A stretch of DNA of 64,000 nucleotides from Pedobacter boryungensis (lineage in GTDB: Bacteria; Bacteroidota; Bacteroidia; Sphingobacteriales; Sphingobacteriaceae): positions 1 through 64,000 of the forward strand of contig NZ_JABMKV010000001.1 in the NCBI RefSeq assembly GCF_013204825.1, written 5' to 3'. The position numbers were made by a program, and so were the translations under genes. Numbering within the stretch: position 1 is the stretch's first letter; each line of letters opens with the position of its first letter. This document shows, piece after piece, positions 37,063 to 45,813 of the stretch. The notes below the pieces were generated by a model. The model saw only the letters and a list, made by a program, of their open reading frames with translations, had not been told where the DNA came from and did no database searches.

Positions 37063-37815
37063 TTAAAATTTGCCTTTCGCGGCCTTCATAAATCGGCTTG
37101 CAAATACAAAATCATTAAGTTCTTCAATATCTGTTTTAGCTATTTCTTTGTTAGAACCTTCCCAGAATTTTTTTCCTTCGTGTAAAAAGATAATATAATC
37201 ACCAATGCCCATTACTGAGTTCATATCGTGCGTAACTACAATGGTTGTTGTTTTATATTCTTCTGTAATTTCCTTAATTAATTCGTCAATTACAATTGAA
37301 GTTTTTGGATCTAAACCGGAGTTTGGTTCATCGCAAAAAAGATATTTTGGGTTCATAGCAATAGCCCGAGCAATACCTACACGTTTTTTCATTCCGCCTG
37401 AAAGCTCTGCCGGAAATAATTTGTTTTTATCAGGAAGATTAACTCTTTCTAAACAAAAATTAACACGATCTAATTTTTCACTTCGTGCCTGGTCCGTAAA
37501 CATATTTAAAGGAAACATAATGTTTTCCTCAACCGTCATCGAATCAAATAATGCAGAACCTTGAAATAACATACCAATCTCTTTTCTGATTTCTATTCGT
37601 TCCTCAAAATTAAGCTGAGTAAATTCTCGTCCATCGTATAGTACACTGCCTTTTTCAGGTTGGTGTAAGCCAATCATGCATTTTAATAAGGTAGTTTTTC
37701 CCGAGCCAGAACCACCAATAATTAAATTAGTAACACCCTCTTCAAATTTTCCAGAAATTCCTTTTAAAACTTCATTATCACCAAACGATTTGTGAATATC
37801 TTTAATCTCGATCAT
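37063..37815 (-). CDS. mlaF: MlaF-type ABC transporter ATP-binding protein
   Basis: 250 residues, a single ABC ATPase domain. Walker A GGSGSGKTT, Q-loop LFQGSALFDSMTVEENIMFPL, signature LSGGMKKRVGIARA, Walker B KYLFCDEPNSGLDP and switch His in VVTHDMNSV. The SGLDP with ALFDSMTV-type Q-loop and ELSGGMKKR are typical of MlaF. It pairs with the MlaE permease encoded just upstream (4-bp ATGA overlap) to drive transport of phospholipids between inner and outer membrane. The MCE-domain protein (MlaD) is not in this window. Confidence 0.9.
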   Translation of the reverse strand: MIEIKDIHKSFGDNEVLKGISGKFEEGVTNLIIGGSGSGKTTLLKCMIGLHQPEKGSVLYDGREFTQLNFEERIEIRKEIGMLFQGSALFDSMTVEENIMFPLNMFTDQARSEKLDRVNFCLERVNLPDKNKLFPAELSGGMKKRVGIARAIAMNPKYLFCDEPNSGLDPKTSIVIDELIKEITEEYKTTTIVVTHDMNSVMGIGDYIIFLHEGKKFWEGSNKEIAKTDIEELNDFVFASRFMKAAKGKF

Positions 37816-38546
37816 AATAATAATTGGGTTACAATATAATCACATGCTAAAATGCTAATACAACTTACTACAACTGCTCTTGTACTTGCTTGTGCAACTT
37901 CTAAGGCACCACCTTTCACATAAAAACCTTCATAAGCTGGTACAGATGTAATAATAAATCCAAAAACAAAGGCTTTTACCAAAGCAACTGTAATGGTATA
38001 TGGATTAAAATCTGTAGTAATACCTTGTACATATTCTGCTGCAGAAACTGCTCCAGAAAGTGTTCCTCCCAAATAACCACCAGTAATACTTAATACCATT
38101 GAAATAACTACTAAAACAGGAACCATAGTGATACCTGCGATAATTTTTGGTAGAATTAAGTAACCAGGTGCATTGATCCCCATAATTTCTAGAGCATCAA
38201 TTTGTTCGGTAACTCTCATAGTACCTATTTCTGATGAGATAGCAGAGCCGATTTTACCCGCTAATACAATAGCACTAATGGTAGGGCTTAACTCTAATAT
38301 ACTTGAATCGCGATTAACAGAACCGATAATTGTTTTTGGAATAAAATCACTTACCAACTGGAAAGCAATCTGTAAGGTCATTACGGCACCAATAAAAGTA
38401 GAAATAATACTAATTAAGCCTAATGAGCCAACGCCAATAAATTCCATTTGTTGAAAAATGGATTTTAAATATATTTTAGTTTTTTCGGGTCTTCTGAACG
38501 CTGCTTTTAATAGCAGGATATACTTGCCAAAATTGGTAAAGTTCAT
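37812..38546 (-). CDS. mlaE: MlaE-family ABC transporter permease
   Basis: 244 residues with about five to six membrane helices. The hallmark segment LGLISIISTFIGAVMTLQIA near the N-terminus, the middle part AGKIGSAISSEIGTMRVTEQIDALEIMGINAPGYLILPKIIAG (quoted in pieces elsewhere as EIGTMRVTEQIDALEIMG), and KAFVFGFIITSVPAYEGF identify MlaE/YrbE. It forms the membrane part of the retrograde or anterograde phospholipid transporter with MlaF. Gene order mlaE-mlaF-methyltransferase on the minus strand. It is divergent from the SDR gene with a 142-bp gap. Confidence 0.9.
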   Translation of the reverse strand: MNFTNFGKYILLLKAAFRRPEKTKIYLKSIFQQMEFIGVGSLGLISIISTFIGAVMTLQIAFQLVSDFIPKTIIGSVNRDSSILELSPTISAIVLAGKIGSAISSEIGTMRVTEQIDALEIMGINAPGYLILPKIIAGITMVPVLVVISMVLSITGGYLGGTLSGAVSAAEYVQGITTDFNPYTITVALVKAFVFGFIITSVPAYEGFYVKGGALEVAQASTRAVVVSCISILACDYIVTQLLL

Positions 38547-38688
38547 TTAATAAAGATTAGTTGTAGTGTAATACAATATAATACAAAGAAACAATAAAAA
38601 ATGTTCAGCCTTTGTGTATTTGTTAAAAAATATTATTGTTTCCCAATATTAATACCCTTTTTTGCAATAAACAAATATCTTATTAGTT

Positions 38689-39384
38689 ATGAATGCCATA
38701 ATAACTGGGGCAACAAAAGGAATTGGAAAAGCAATTGCGTTAAAATTAGCACAACAAGGATTTAACCTTGCAATTTGTGCTAGAACTGAAAGTGATTTGC
38801 AAACATTCAAAAGTGAATTAGCCCACTTAAAGGTTAAAATTATTGCTATAAAGGCGGATATGGGCAATAAGGAAGAAGTTTATAGTTTTTGCAACCAAGT
38901 AAAAAGTTCTTTTGATAAAATTGATGTTTTAGTGAATAATGCAGGAGTCTTTATACCAGGAAATATGTTGGATGAAGAAGATAAAAATTTCGAATACCAA
39001 AATGCGGTAAATGTAAATGCTCCTTATTATCTATCTAAATATTTTGGAAAAATAATGAAAGACCAGCAATTTGGTCATATTTTTAATATTTGTTCCATAG
39101 CGAGTACAGAGATAATTGATAATGCAGGTAGTTATAGTGTAACAAAAGCCGCGATACTAAGTCTTAATAATGTATTGCGGAAAGAGTTATCAGCATACAA
39201 CGTTAAAGTAACAGCAATTTTGCCAGGTTCTACATTAACTGCTTCATGGGAAGGCACTAACATAAGCCCAGAAAAATTTGTACAACCAGAAGATATTGCT
39301 AATTCTTTATACTCCATTTTAAATTTAAGTAGTGGAGTAAACGTTGAAGAGATAGTCTTGAAGCCTTTAAATTTTAACACATAA
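38689..39384 (+). CDS. Short-chain dehydrogenase/reductase
   Basis: 231 residues, a classical SDR. Nucleotide-binding TGATKGIG (residues 6-13), NNAG (83-86) and the catalytic set Ser136, Tyr149 and Lys153 (YSVTK) are all present. An Arg after the first strand (ARTESDL) suggests NADPH preference. Family members include 3-oxoacyl-ACP reductases (FabG) and many other reductases; the substrate is not evident. It ends 18 bp before the PspC-domain gene, so cotranscription is possible. Confidence 0.85.
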   Translation: MNAIITGATKGIGKAIALKLAQQGFNLAICARTESDLQTFKSELAHLKVKIIAIKADMGNKEEVYSFCNQVKSSFDKIDVLVNNAGVFIPGNMLDEEDKNFEYQNAVNVNAPYYLSKYFGKIMKDQQFGHIFNICSIASTEIIDNAGSYSVTKAAILSLNNVLRKELSAYNVKVTAILPGSTLTASWEGTNISPEKFVQPEDIANSLYSILNLSSGVNVEEIVLKPLNFNT

Positions 39385-39402
39385 ATAGAAGGAGAAAGCG
39401 TT

Positions 39403-40068
39403 ATGGAAAAGAGATTGTTTAGAAACGAACACAATAAAACCGTTGCAGGTGTTGCATCTGGTTTGGCAGATTATATGCAAGTAGATATCACAATTATAAG
39501 AGTGTTATTTGTTTTGGCAACCATATTTTTAGCAGGTACAGGTTTGTTAGTTTACATAGTAATGTGGATTGTTGTGCCGGTAAATAATGATCCTGCTGCT
39601 CGTTATGCAAAGTTTAACGAGTATTTTAATAAAAACAAGCAAGATTCTTCTATGTTTAATTCGCCAAATGCGTTTAATAACCCATCAAACTTTGGCGACC
39701 AAACTAAATGGAATACACCAAATGCAGGCCCAGATTTTAAAGACCCTAATGCGATCAATCAATTTCCAAAAGGGAATGATACAGGCCGTACAATTGGAGG
39801 TTTAATCTTATTAATTTTAGGTTTTTATTTCTTACTTAGACAGTTTGATGTAATCCCTCATTGGTTTAACATTTTTAAAATCTACAAATTATGGCCTTTA
39901 GCAATTGTAGCATTAGGAATAAGTTTAATCTTTAGAAATCAAAGAAAAACCGAGTGGGATAATTTTAAAAAAACCACTGAAGAAGCTCAAAATACAGCTA
40001 CAGAAAAGCCAGTTGAAGATGTCACAATAATTGAAGAAAATAAAGATTCGGCAACACCAAATCCTTAA
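39403..40068 (+). CDS. PspC-domain membrane protein with LiaF-like C-terminal segment
   Basis: 221 residues. Residues 1-62 form a PspC domain: KRLFRNEHNKTVAGVASGLADYMQVD followed by a membrane helix ending YIVMWIVVPV (quoted in part). A linker rich in Asn and Pro (about 75-125) leads to two further membrane helices (GGLILLILGFYFLLRQFDVI, LWPLAIVALGISLIF), as in LiaI/LiaF-type envelope stress proteins, and an acidic tail. PspC proteins sense or counter cell-envelope stress. The next gene has a matching LiaF-like N-terminus, so the two probably work together. A weak possible RBS (GGAGAAAG, about 39391) precedes the start. Confidence 0.82.
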   Translation: MEKRLFRNEHNKTVAGVASGLADYMQVDITIIRVLFVLATIFLAGTGLLVYIVMWIVVPVNNDPAARYAKFNEYFNKNKQDSSMFNSPNAFNNPSNFGDQTKWNTPNAGPDFKDPNAINQFPKGNDTGRTIGGLILLILGFYFLLRQFDVIPHWFNIFKIYKLWPLAIVALGISLIFRNQRKTEWDNFKKTTEEAQNTATEKPVEDVTIIEENKDSATPNP

Positions 40069-40158
40069 TAGAAAAACCAAACAAGCATGATAAATAATTA
40101 ATTGGGGTTGGATAGTTTTCATGCGAACTACACACCAAGTACAAATAATTTAAAAAAG

Positions 40159-41118
40159 ATGAAATTAGATAAAGTAATATGGGGTGTGCTACTTTTATTT
40201 ATAGGTGGTGTACTATTGTTAGATAATTTTAACGTTATAAATTTCTATTGGCGTAACGTATGGGATTTTTGGCCAGTATTTTTAATCATATTGGGTGTAA
40301 ATATTCTTTTTAACAGAAACAATTCTCAAACAGGGAATATCATTTCCTTAAGTATTTTGATAATTACACTATCTGTTTTATTCGTAAAAGGACAGCAAAG
40401 ACCAGAACGCGGTTTTTGGTGGAATGATGATAATCATGTAAATATAGATATGGATGATGATAACGACGATAATTCTGATTATACAAAATTGAATTTTTCT
40501 GAACCATTTACTGCAGAGGATACAGTTAAAAAAACGATCTTAAATATTTCTGGCGGAGGTACTTCGTTCAATCTAAAAGGAGAAACAGATAGCTTATTCT
40601 CCGCAGATGTTAAAAAAAGAAATGGAAATTTTGCATTAGATAAAACCACATCTGATAGCGTAAATACATTAACTTTTAAAATGCAGGATAAACGTAATCG
40701 CAGAGGATGGTCGATTGGAAATGGTGGTAATAATGTAGATGTTCGTTTAAATACAAAACCAATTTGGGAAATGCATTTTGGAATGGGAGCGGGTCAAATA
40801 GATTTCGATTTATCCAACTATAAGGTAAGAAAATTCAATTTTGATGGAGGCGCAGCAGAACTTGATGTTAAATTAGGAGATTTATTGCCAATTACAGATG
40901 TGAACGTTAAAACTGGGGTAGCTGATGTAAAAATTAAAATTCCGACAGGTTCTGGATGTCGTATTAAAACTAAAACAGGTTTGTCATCAAAAGATTTTAC
41001 CGGTTTTACAAAAGTTAGCGACGGCATTTATGAAACACCTAACTATCAATCTTCAACTAAAAAAATATTTATAAATTTTGATGGTGGTTTAAGTAGCTTT
41101 GAGGTAGATAGATACTAA
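40159..41118 (+). CDS. LiaF-like membrane protein with toast-rack-type beta domain
   Basis: About 319 residues from ATG 40159; a TTG at 40102 is in frame but adds 19 residues with no family support. Two N-terminal helices (VIWGVLLLFIGGVLLLDNFN, FWPVFLIILGVNILF) match the DUF5668/LiaF-like transmembrane domain. After an Asp-rich linker (NIDMDDDNDDNSDY) the C-terminal ~200 residues show repeated short strands (LNISGGGTSFNL, HFGMGAGQIDFDL, FDGGAAELDVKL, VKTGVADVKIKI, FDGGLSSFEVDRY), a right-handed beta arrangement as in toast_rack/DUF2154 domains. The likely role is envelope stress sensing with the preceding PspC protein. A terminator follows. Confidence 0.8.
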   Translation: MKLDKVIWGVLLLFIGGVLLLDNFNVINFYWRNVWDFWPVFLIILGVNILFNRNNSQTGNIISLSILIITLSVLFVKGQQRPERGFWWNDDNHVNIDMDDDNDDNSDYTKLNFSEPFTAEDTVKKTILNISGGGTSFNLKGETDSLFSADVKKRNGNFALDKTTSDSVNTLTFKMQDKRNRRGWSIGNGGNNVDVRLNTKPIWEMHFGMGAGQIDFDLSNYKVRKFNFDGGAAELDVKLGDLLPITDVNVKTGVADVKIKIPTGSGCRIKTKTGLSSKDFTGFTKVSDGIYETPNYQSSTKKIFINFDGGLSSFEVDRY

Positions 41119-41132
41119 TTATAAGTTTTTTT

Positions 41133-41177
41133 AAATGGGTAAAAGATGAAAATCAAATCATTTTTTACCCATTTTTT
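41133..41177 (+). terminator. Rho-independent terminator after the PspC/LiaF pair
   Basis: A 12-bp stem (AAATGGGTAAAA 41133-41144 with 41163-41174) encloses an 18-nt loop and is followed by TTT. Confidence 0.75.
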
Positions 41178-41225
41178 GTAAGGTAGCAGATAAACTTATA
41201 CCTTAACACCAGTAACTTTACCTAA

Positions 41226-41828
41226 ATGGAATATACAGTTATTATAAATGGGAAACCAGAAGGTCCATATAGTTTAGCAGAATTAAAAGATCTAAATATA
41301 AAACCCGGCACTTTTATTAGAACGCCGGGTATGGATGATTATAAAGAAGCGCATGAATTACCTGAGTTACGCGAATGGTTAGGTTTTCGTTATCAACAAA
41401 CAGCACCACAATATTTTGCATCTTTTGATCAAAGACTACTCGCATCAGCAATTGATTATTTCTTTTTAATGATTGCGTATGTGGTAGTTGTATTGGTTTT
41501 ATTCATTTTTATTGATCAAAAGGCAATGCGCATTACAACTGCTTTGATGTTTTTAGCACTTATTCCAGTAGCTAAATTGGTGTATAGCAGTTTTGCAGAA
41601 GCTTCAGTCAAACAAGCCACGATTGGCAAACGCTTATTAGATATTAAAGTCACTGATATGTTAGGTAATCCCATTCCTTTGGGAGTTTCTTTTGGTAGAA
41701 ATTTAGCAAAAACTATTTCAGTTTTACCATTGTTTTTGGGTTATTTTTATAGTTTTCTTAATAAAAAGCAGCAATGCTTTCATGATTTAATTGCAAATAC
41801 ACTCGTAATTAAACAACGATTAATTTAA
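41226..41828 (+). CDS. GYF_2-RDD membrane protein
   Basis: 200 residues. The first ~50 residues (YTVIINGKPEGPYSLAELKD, then PGTFIRTPGMDDYKEA) are a GYF_2 (DUF4339) domain, a small protein-interaction module. From residue ~66 (FASFDQRLLASAIDYFFLMI) follows an RDD domain with the Arg-Asp pair of helix 1, two further helices, and TIGKRLLDIKVTD plus FGRNLAKTISVLP, the usual RDD conserved positions. RDD proteins are inner-membrane proteins proposed to be transport-related; the function here is unknown. It lies 38 bp from the ispG TTG and 47 bp from its ATG, but ispG appears to have its own promoter. Confidence 0.83.
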   Translation: MEYTVIINGKPEGPYSLAELKDLNIKPGTFIRTPGMDDYKEAHELPELREWLGFRYQQTAPQYFASFDQRLLASAIDYFFLMIAYVVVVLVLFIFIDQKAMRITTALMFLALIPVAKLVYSSFAEASVKQATIGKRLLDIKVTDMLGNPIPLGVSFGRNLAKTISVLPLFLGYFYSFLNKKQQCFHDLIANTLVIKQRLI

Positions 41829-41861
41829 CAATCCATCAATATAACAATTCAACATTTACAT

Positions 41862-41869
41862 TATCTTTG
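41862..41869 (+). promoter_or_regulatory. Putative -7 promoter box directly before ispG
   Basis: TATCTTTG, an exact TAnnTTTG match ending 6 nt before the ATG at 41876. Transcription would start at or within a few bases of the start codon, giving a leaderless or nearly leaderless mRNA. Confidence 0.5.
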
Positions 41870-41875
41870 CAATGC

Positions 41876-43873
41876 ATGCAAAAAGAAGTTAAACCATACC
41901 AGTTAGATGGCGTTTATTGTAACAGTTTAACCAATTATTCTCGATTTTTAACTCGAGAAGTTCAGATAGGTAATATTCCAATGGGAGGTTTAAATCCTAT
42001 TCGAATTCAGTCCATGACTACAACTGATACTATGGACACAATTGCGACTGTAGAGCAAACCATCCGCATGGTAGAATCTGGATGTGAATATGTACGTATC
42101 ACTGCGCCAAGCATTAAAGAAGCCGAAAATCTTGCTAATATTAAAAAGGAGTTACGCTTTCGTGGATACGATGTTCCTTTAATTGCTGATATTCATTTTA
42201 CTCCCAATGCTGCTGAATCTGCTGCTCGGATTGTAGAAAAAGTTCGTGTAAATCCAGGCAATTATGCCGATAAAAAGAAATTCGAAAACTTAGAATATAC
42301 TACTGACGCCTATCAGGCAGAGCTTGAGCGTATTTATAAAAAATTTACGCCTTTAGTTAAAATCTGTAAAGAATATGGTACCGCTATGCGTATTGGTACT
42401 AATCATGGTTCATTATCAGATCGAATTATGAGCCATTATGGAGATACACCAAGAGGTATGGTAGAATCCGCGATGGAGTTTATCCGCATGTGCGAAGACC
42501 AAAACTTTTATAATTTGTGTATTTCTATGAAAGCTAGCAATACTCAGGTAATGGTGCAGGCATATCGCTTATTGGTCGAAACAATGGTGAAAGAAGGTAT
42601 GAATTATCCATTGCACTTAGGTGTTACTGAAGCTGGTGATGGAGAGGATGGGCGCATTAAATCTGCTGTAGGTATAGGAACATTATTAGCTGATGGATTA
42701 GGAGATACAATTAGGGTTTCTTTAACGGAAGATCCAGAATTTGAAGCGCCAGTTGCAAGAGCTTTGGCAGATAGATACGAGAGAAAGTCTGAAGTTTTGA
42801 GTCCTAAGTCGGAAGTTCAAACTCATTACAAAGCTTCTCATTCTGAGCCTAGCGAAGGACAAATCGCAACTTATAGCCCTTACCAATATACTCGTCGCAT
42901 TACAACACCAGTTCAGCAAATTGGAGGACATTTTCATCCAGTTGTTGTAATCGATGTTACTGGTCAAAACTTAAAGGATCCTTATTTTTTAAGTGCTATT
43001 GGTTATAATTATAGTGCAGGTTTGGATAAATACAATCTTACAGACCAAGCTTGCGATTTAGTTTATTTAGGCGACTCTTTGCCTTCATTCTCTTTGCCAG
43101 GAAATTTAAAACAAGTTTATAATTATCAGACTTGGCTAATGTTAAAGGATAAATACAATTGTTATCCACTATTTAGCGAAGCAGAATTTAACGAAGTTAA
43201 AATTAAAGATGAGGTTTTAAATTTTGTAAGTGTAAATGCTGAACAATTTAATAATTCAACAATTCAACAATTTGATAATACTACTATTGTTATTCTAGAA
43301 ACTTCTCAATACGTAGGTATACAGCAACAAAGAGGGTTTTTTGTCGCTCTGCAACAACAGAATATTCAAGTTCCAGTAATCATTAAACGAAAATATATTA
43401 ATATAGATTCAGATCAATTGATGCTATATGCGGCCAGCGATATGGGTGCCTTACTAACAGATGGTTTTGGTGATGGAGTGTGGATTGATGCTCCTCAAAA
43501 CATTAGTTTGTCATTAGTAAACTCTACTAGTTTCGGAATTTTACAAGCTACAAGAACTCGTATCTCAAAAACGGAATATATTTCTTGTCCAAGCTGCGGG
43601 CGTACATTATTCGATTTACAAGAAACTACACAATACATTCGTTCAAAAACAGATCATTTGAAAGGGATTAAGATTGCTATTATGGGTTGCATTGTGAACG
43701 GACCAGGAGAAATGGCCGATGCAGATTATGGGTATGTAGGGACTGGCCCTGGAAAAATTACTTTATACCGTGGTAAAGAAGTAGTTAAGAAAAATGTGAA
43801 TACACCATCTGCTTTAGATGAACTCATCGAAATTATTAGAGAAGATGGGAATTGGGTGGAGACAATTAACTAA
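41876..43873 (+). CDS. ispG: 4-hydroxy-3-methylbut-2-en-1-yl diphosphate synthase, large type
   Basis: About 665 residues. IspG converts MEcPP to HMBPP in the MEP isoprenoid pathway with a [4Fe-4S] cluster. The TIM-barrel part holds IRIQSMTTTDT, CEYVRITAPS, LIADIHFTPNAA, KVRVNPGN and LGVTEAGDGEDGR. The C-terminal part has the cluster cysteines in SCPSCGRTLFDLQ and MGCIVNGPGEMADADYGYVG. As in plants, Chlamydia and other Bacteroidota, an extra ~250-residue domain separates the two. The ATG at 41876 is preferred to the TTG at 41867, which overlaps the -7 box. Two linker stretches (42785-42871 and 43241-43280) look like intergenic repeat sequence read as protein. It is followed by a degenerate REP-like element. 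Confidence 0.93.
   Translation: MQKEVKPYQLDGVYCNSLTNYSRFLTREVQIGNIPMGGLNPIRIQSMTTTDTMDTIATVEQTIRMVESGCEYVRITAPSIKEAENLANIKKELRFRGYDVPLIADIHFTPNAAESAARIVEKVRVNPGNYADKKKFENLEYTTDAYQAELERIYKKFTPLVKICKEYGTAMRIGTNHGSLSDRIMSHYGDTPRGMVESAMEFIRMCEDQNFYNLCISMKASNTQVMVQAYRLLVETMVKEGMNYPLHLGVTEAGDGEDGRIKSAVGIGTLLADGLGDTIRVSLTEDPEFEAPVARALADRYERKSEVLSPKSEVQTHYKASHSEPSEGQIATYSPYQYTRRITTPVQQIGGHFHPVVVIDVTGQNLKDPYFLSAIGYNYSAGLDKYNLTDQACDLVYLGDSLPSFSLPGNLKQVYNYQTWLMLKDKYNCYPLFSEAEFNEVKIKDEVLNFVSVNAEQFNNSTIQQFDNTTIVILETSQYVGIQQQRGFFVALQQQNIQVPVIIKRKYINIDSDQLMLYAASDMGALLTDGFGDGVWIDAPQNISLSLVNSTSFGILQATRTRISKTEYISCPSCGRTLFDLQETTQYIRSKTDHLKGIKIAIMGCIVNGPGEMADADYGYVGTGPGKITLYRGKEVVKKNVNTPSALDELIEIIREDGNWVETIN
42785..42871 (+). 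repeat. Repeat-derived insert inside ispG
   Basis: The stretch includes CATTCTGAGCCTAGCGAAGG, which resembles the REP-like arms of this genome (CATTCTGAG... as at 13624), preceded by the simple pattern GAAGTTTTGAGTCCTAAG/TCGGAAGTT. It is in frame and encodes SEVLSPKSEVQTHYKASHSE, a hydrophilic linker between the two core regions of IspG. Confidence 0.5.
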
Positions 43874-43878
43874 CATTT

Positions 43879-43950
43879 GTCATTCCTACTTTGGGGGAAT
43901 CTCAAAATGATAACTAATTGAATGAGATTCTTCGCTTTGCTCCGAGTGAC
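43879..43950. repeat. Degenerate REP-like inverted element
   Basis: Outer arms GTCATTC... and ...GAGTGAC with inner GGAATCTCA and TGAGATTC flank a ~16-nt centre. It fills the gap between the convergent ispG and yjbQ genes and may help terminate both. Confidence 0.55.
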
Positions 43951-43954
43951 AAAA

Positions 43955-44377
43955 TTATTCACCCCAAGCTGTTATTACTACATTTCTATTCCCACCATAA
44001 TTACGGTGTTCACATAAATAAATGCCTTGCCAAGTTCCAAGTGCTAATCTTCCATCTCTTATTGGAACTAAAACAGAAGTATCTAGCAGAGCTGATTTTA
44101 AATGAGCCGGCATGTCATCTGAGCCTTCGTAATCATGTTTGTAATCTGGATCATTTTCTGGAACAGCTTTATCAAACCACATTTCAAAATCCATTCGTAC
44201 AGTTGGATCAGCATTTTCGTTAATTGTTAAAGAGGCTGAAGTATGCTGAATAAAAACTTGAAGCATTCCAGTTTTCAAATCATCAATTTCTGGAAAAGCT
44301 TTTAAGATTTCATCGGTAATTAAATGAAAACCTCTATTTCTTATCTTTAAGCTAATCGTTTTTTGAAGCATTTTCAT
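43955..44377 (-). CDS. YjbQ family protein (UPF0047, secondary thiamine-phosphate synthase type)
   Basis: 140 residues. The family hallmarks are GMLQVFIQHTSASLTINENADPTVR (in parts: FIQHTSASLTINE, DPTVRMDFE), DDMPAHLKSALLDTS and LGTWQGIYLCEHR, with the conserved His and Glu residues of a metal-binding trimer. E. coli YjbQ has weak thiamine-phosphate synthase activity; the physiological role is not settled. It is the downstream gene of a pair with the cupin at 44392 (14-bp gap) and converges on ispG. Confidence 0.88.
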   Translation of the reverse strand: MKMLQKTISLKIRNRGFHLITDEILKAFPEIDDLKTGMLQVFIQHTSASLTINENADPTVRMDFEMWFDKAVPENDPDYKHDYEGSDDMPAHLKSALLDTSVLVPIRDGRLALGTWQGIYLCEHRNYGGNRNVVITAWGE

Positions 44378-44391
44378 AAATCATCCTTCAA

Positions 44392-44724
44392 TTAATATTT
44401 AAAATCTTCCCTCCCTGGACTAAAAATATCCAATAAAGTACAATCAGTTATTGCTTTTCCACCATGTAATACACCGCCTGGAATAACAACAAATTTTCCT
44501 GTATCTAAAATTTGGGTCTCTCCGCCAACTGTCATTTCAAACTGACCTTTTAAAACAAATGCACATTGGTGATGCGGATGGCTGTGAATAGGAGAGTCAC
44601 TACCTGCTTTAATGTCAATAAAATTGATAGTATTATTGGCTGTGTGAATTAGTTTGGAAAAGAAACCAGGGCTCATTTCTTTCACTTCAATATCGGCAAA
44701 TTGACGGAAAATTTCTTCTTTCAT
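44392..44724 (-). CDS. Small cupin-domain protein
   Basis: 110 residues, one cupin fold. SPIHSHPHHQCAFVLKGQFE (residues ~44-63) is cupin motif 1 with His and Glu/Gln-type metal ligands, and GKFVVIPGGVLHGG is motif 2 with the last His. The N-terminus (REIFRQF-like EEIFRQFADIEVKEMSPGFF) fits quercetinase-like or sugar-epimerase-like small cupins. The activity is unknown. It probably shares a transcript with yjbQ 14 bp downstream. Confidence 0.8.
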   Translation of the reverse strand: MKEEIFRQFADIEVKEMSPGFFSKLIHTANNTINFIDIKAGSDSPIHSHPHHQCAFVLKGQFEMTVGGETQILDTGKFVVIPGGVLHGGKAITDCTLLDIFSPGREDFKY

Positions 44725-44813
44725 GATGTTTCAATAGGCTATAAAGATACAGTTTTGAAAGATTTAGATTTTATGTAGTATCCTTTTTATTATTTTTTGC
44801 TATAAGATTTATC

Positions 44814-45638
44814 TCAAATCCCATTTAAAAACAATAAACTCTTTTCGCAAACTTGCAATAACTCTGCAGGTAAAGTTTCCTTATCATAAGGATGAGATGC
44901 CCCATATACATGATTTGCGCCTTCGATTTTTACTAACTTACTACTTGGATTAGCGTCGGCTAGTTTTTGCGCCGCTTCAAATGGAACATTTACATCATCA
45001 TCACCCTGCACAATTAACCAAGGAATATTTATCTGTTTTGCGGCATTAATAATGTGTAACTGCTCTTTATTGGCTTCAAAATCTTCTAACAAAGTCACAT
45101 TTAAAGGCATTTTCTCTTTTGTACGAGCATTTATTACAAAAATTTTGCCTTCTTCTTTCCACTCTTTTTCACGTTCTTTTCCCCAAAGGCTACTAAAATC
45201 TGCAATAGAACTCCAAGTAATTAAACCTTTAATATGTGGATTGTTTGCGGCCTCTATAATACTTAATCCACCTCCTCGACTATGTCCAATCAAAAATACC
45301 TCATTTACATCTAAATTTTTTAAAGCATAATGGATTACTAAATCAACATCTAACATTTCTTTAGAAACAGTATTGGCAGCAAAAGCATCCATATCACTAA
45401 CGTCGTTTGGTTTTTGTTGTGTAACTCCACTATGTGATAAATTAAACTTCAAATAACGATATCCATTTTGAGCAAAGTAACGAGCTACCAAATTATGAGC
45501 ACCCCAATCTTTAAAACCTTTAAATCCGTGAACAAAAATTACTAATGGTGCCTTTGTATTCTTATCGTCATAAGTTATATCGCCAATGATGATTTTTTGC
45601 TCTGCCCCAATTAACGAAAAATTTTCTTTACGTATCAT
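44814..45638 (-). CDS. Alpha/beta hydrolase
   Basis: 274 residues. Oxyanion-region HGFKGFKDWG, nucleophile Ser120 in GHSRGGG, acid among Asp213-Asp215 (QGDDDVNVPF) and His243 (GANHVYG) complete the triad. It resembles dienelactone-hydrolase/acyl-peptidase-like cytosolic esterases (COG1073/COG1506 type). No signal peptide, so cytoplasmic. Substrate unknown. It is a single gene, divergent from hemA by 175 bp. Confidence 0.82.
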   Translation of the reverse strand: MIRKENFSLIGAEQKIIIGDITYDDKNTKAPLVIFVHGFKGFKDWGAHNLVARYFAQNGYRYLKFNLSHSGVTQQKPNDVSDMDAFAANTVSKEMLDVDLVIHYALKNLDVNEVFLIGHSRGGGLSIIEAANNPHIKGLITWSSIADFSSLWGKEREKEWKEEGKIFVINARTKEKMPLNVTLLEDFEANKEQLHIINAAKQINIPWLIVQGDDDVNVPFEAAQKLADANPSSKLVKIEGANHVYGASHPYDKETLPAELLQVCEKSLLFLNGI

Positions 45639-45776
45639 AATCTATCTTAAACTTAGTATTTTAAACTTTAATAACAATTTTAAAAAGATTGGGTTTGTTA
45701 ATTCTAAGTTAATTTAAAACCTTTCTAAATTAGCCTAAATTACAGCATAATGACAGTTTTGCAGGTTTGGGTTTAG

Positions 45777-45784
45777 TACTTTTG
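45777..45784 (+). promoter_or_regulatory. Putative -7 promoter box of the heme operon
   Basis: TACTTTTG, an exact TAnnTTTG match 29 nt before the hemA start; TTTTG at 45757-45761 could be a -33 element, though the spacer (15 nt) is short. Confidence 0.5.
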
Positions 45785-45813
45785 TTCGCACTAAATTAAT
45801 AGGCTGTACCATT

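Noticed and set aside
43918..44223. 101-residue plus-strand ORF over yjbQ
   Set aside because: Antisense shadow of yjbQ and the REP-like element; no coding features of its own.
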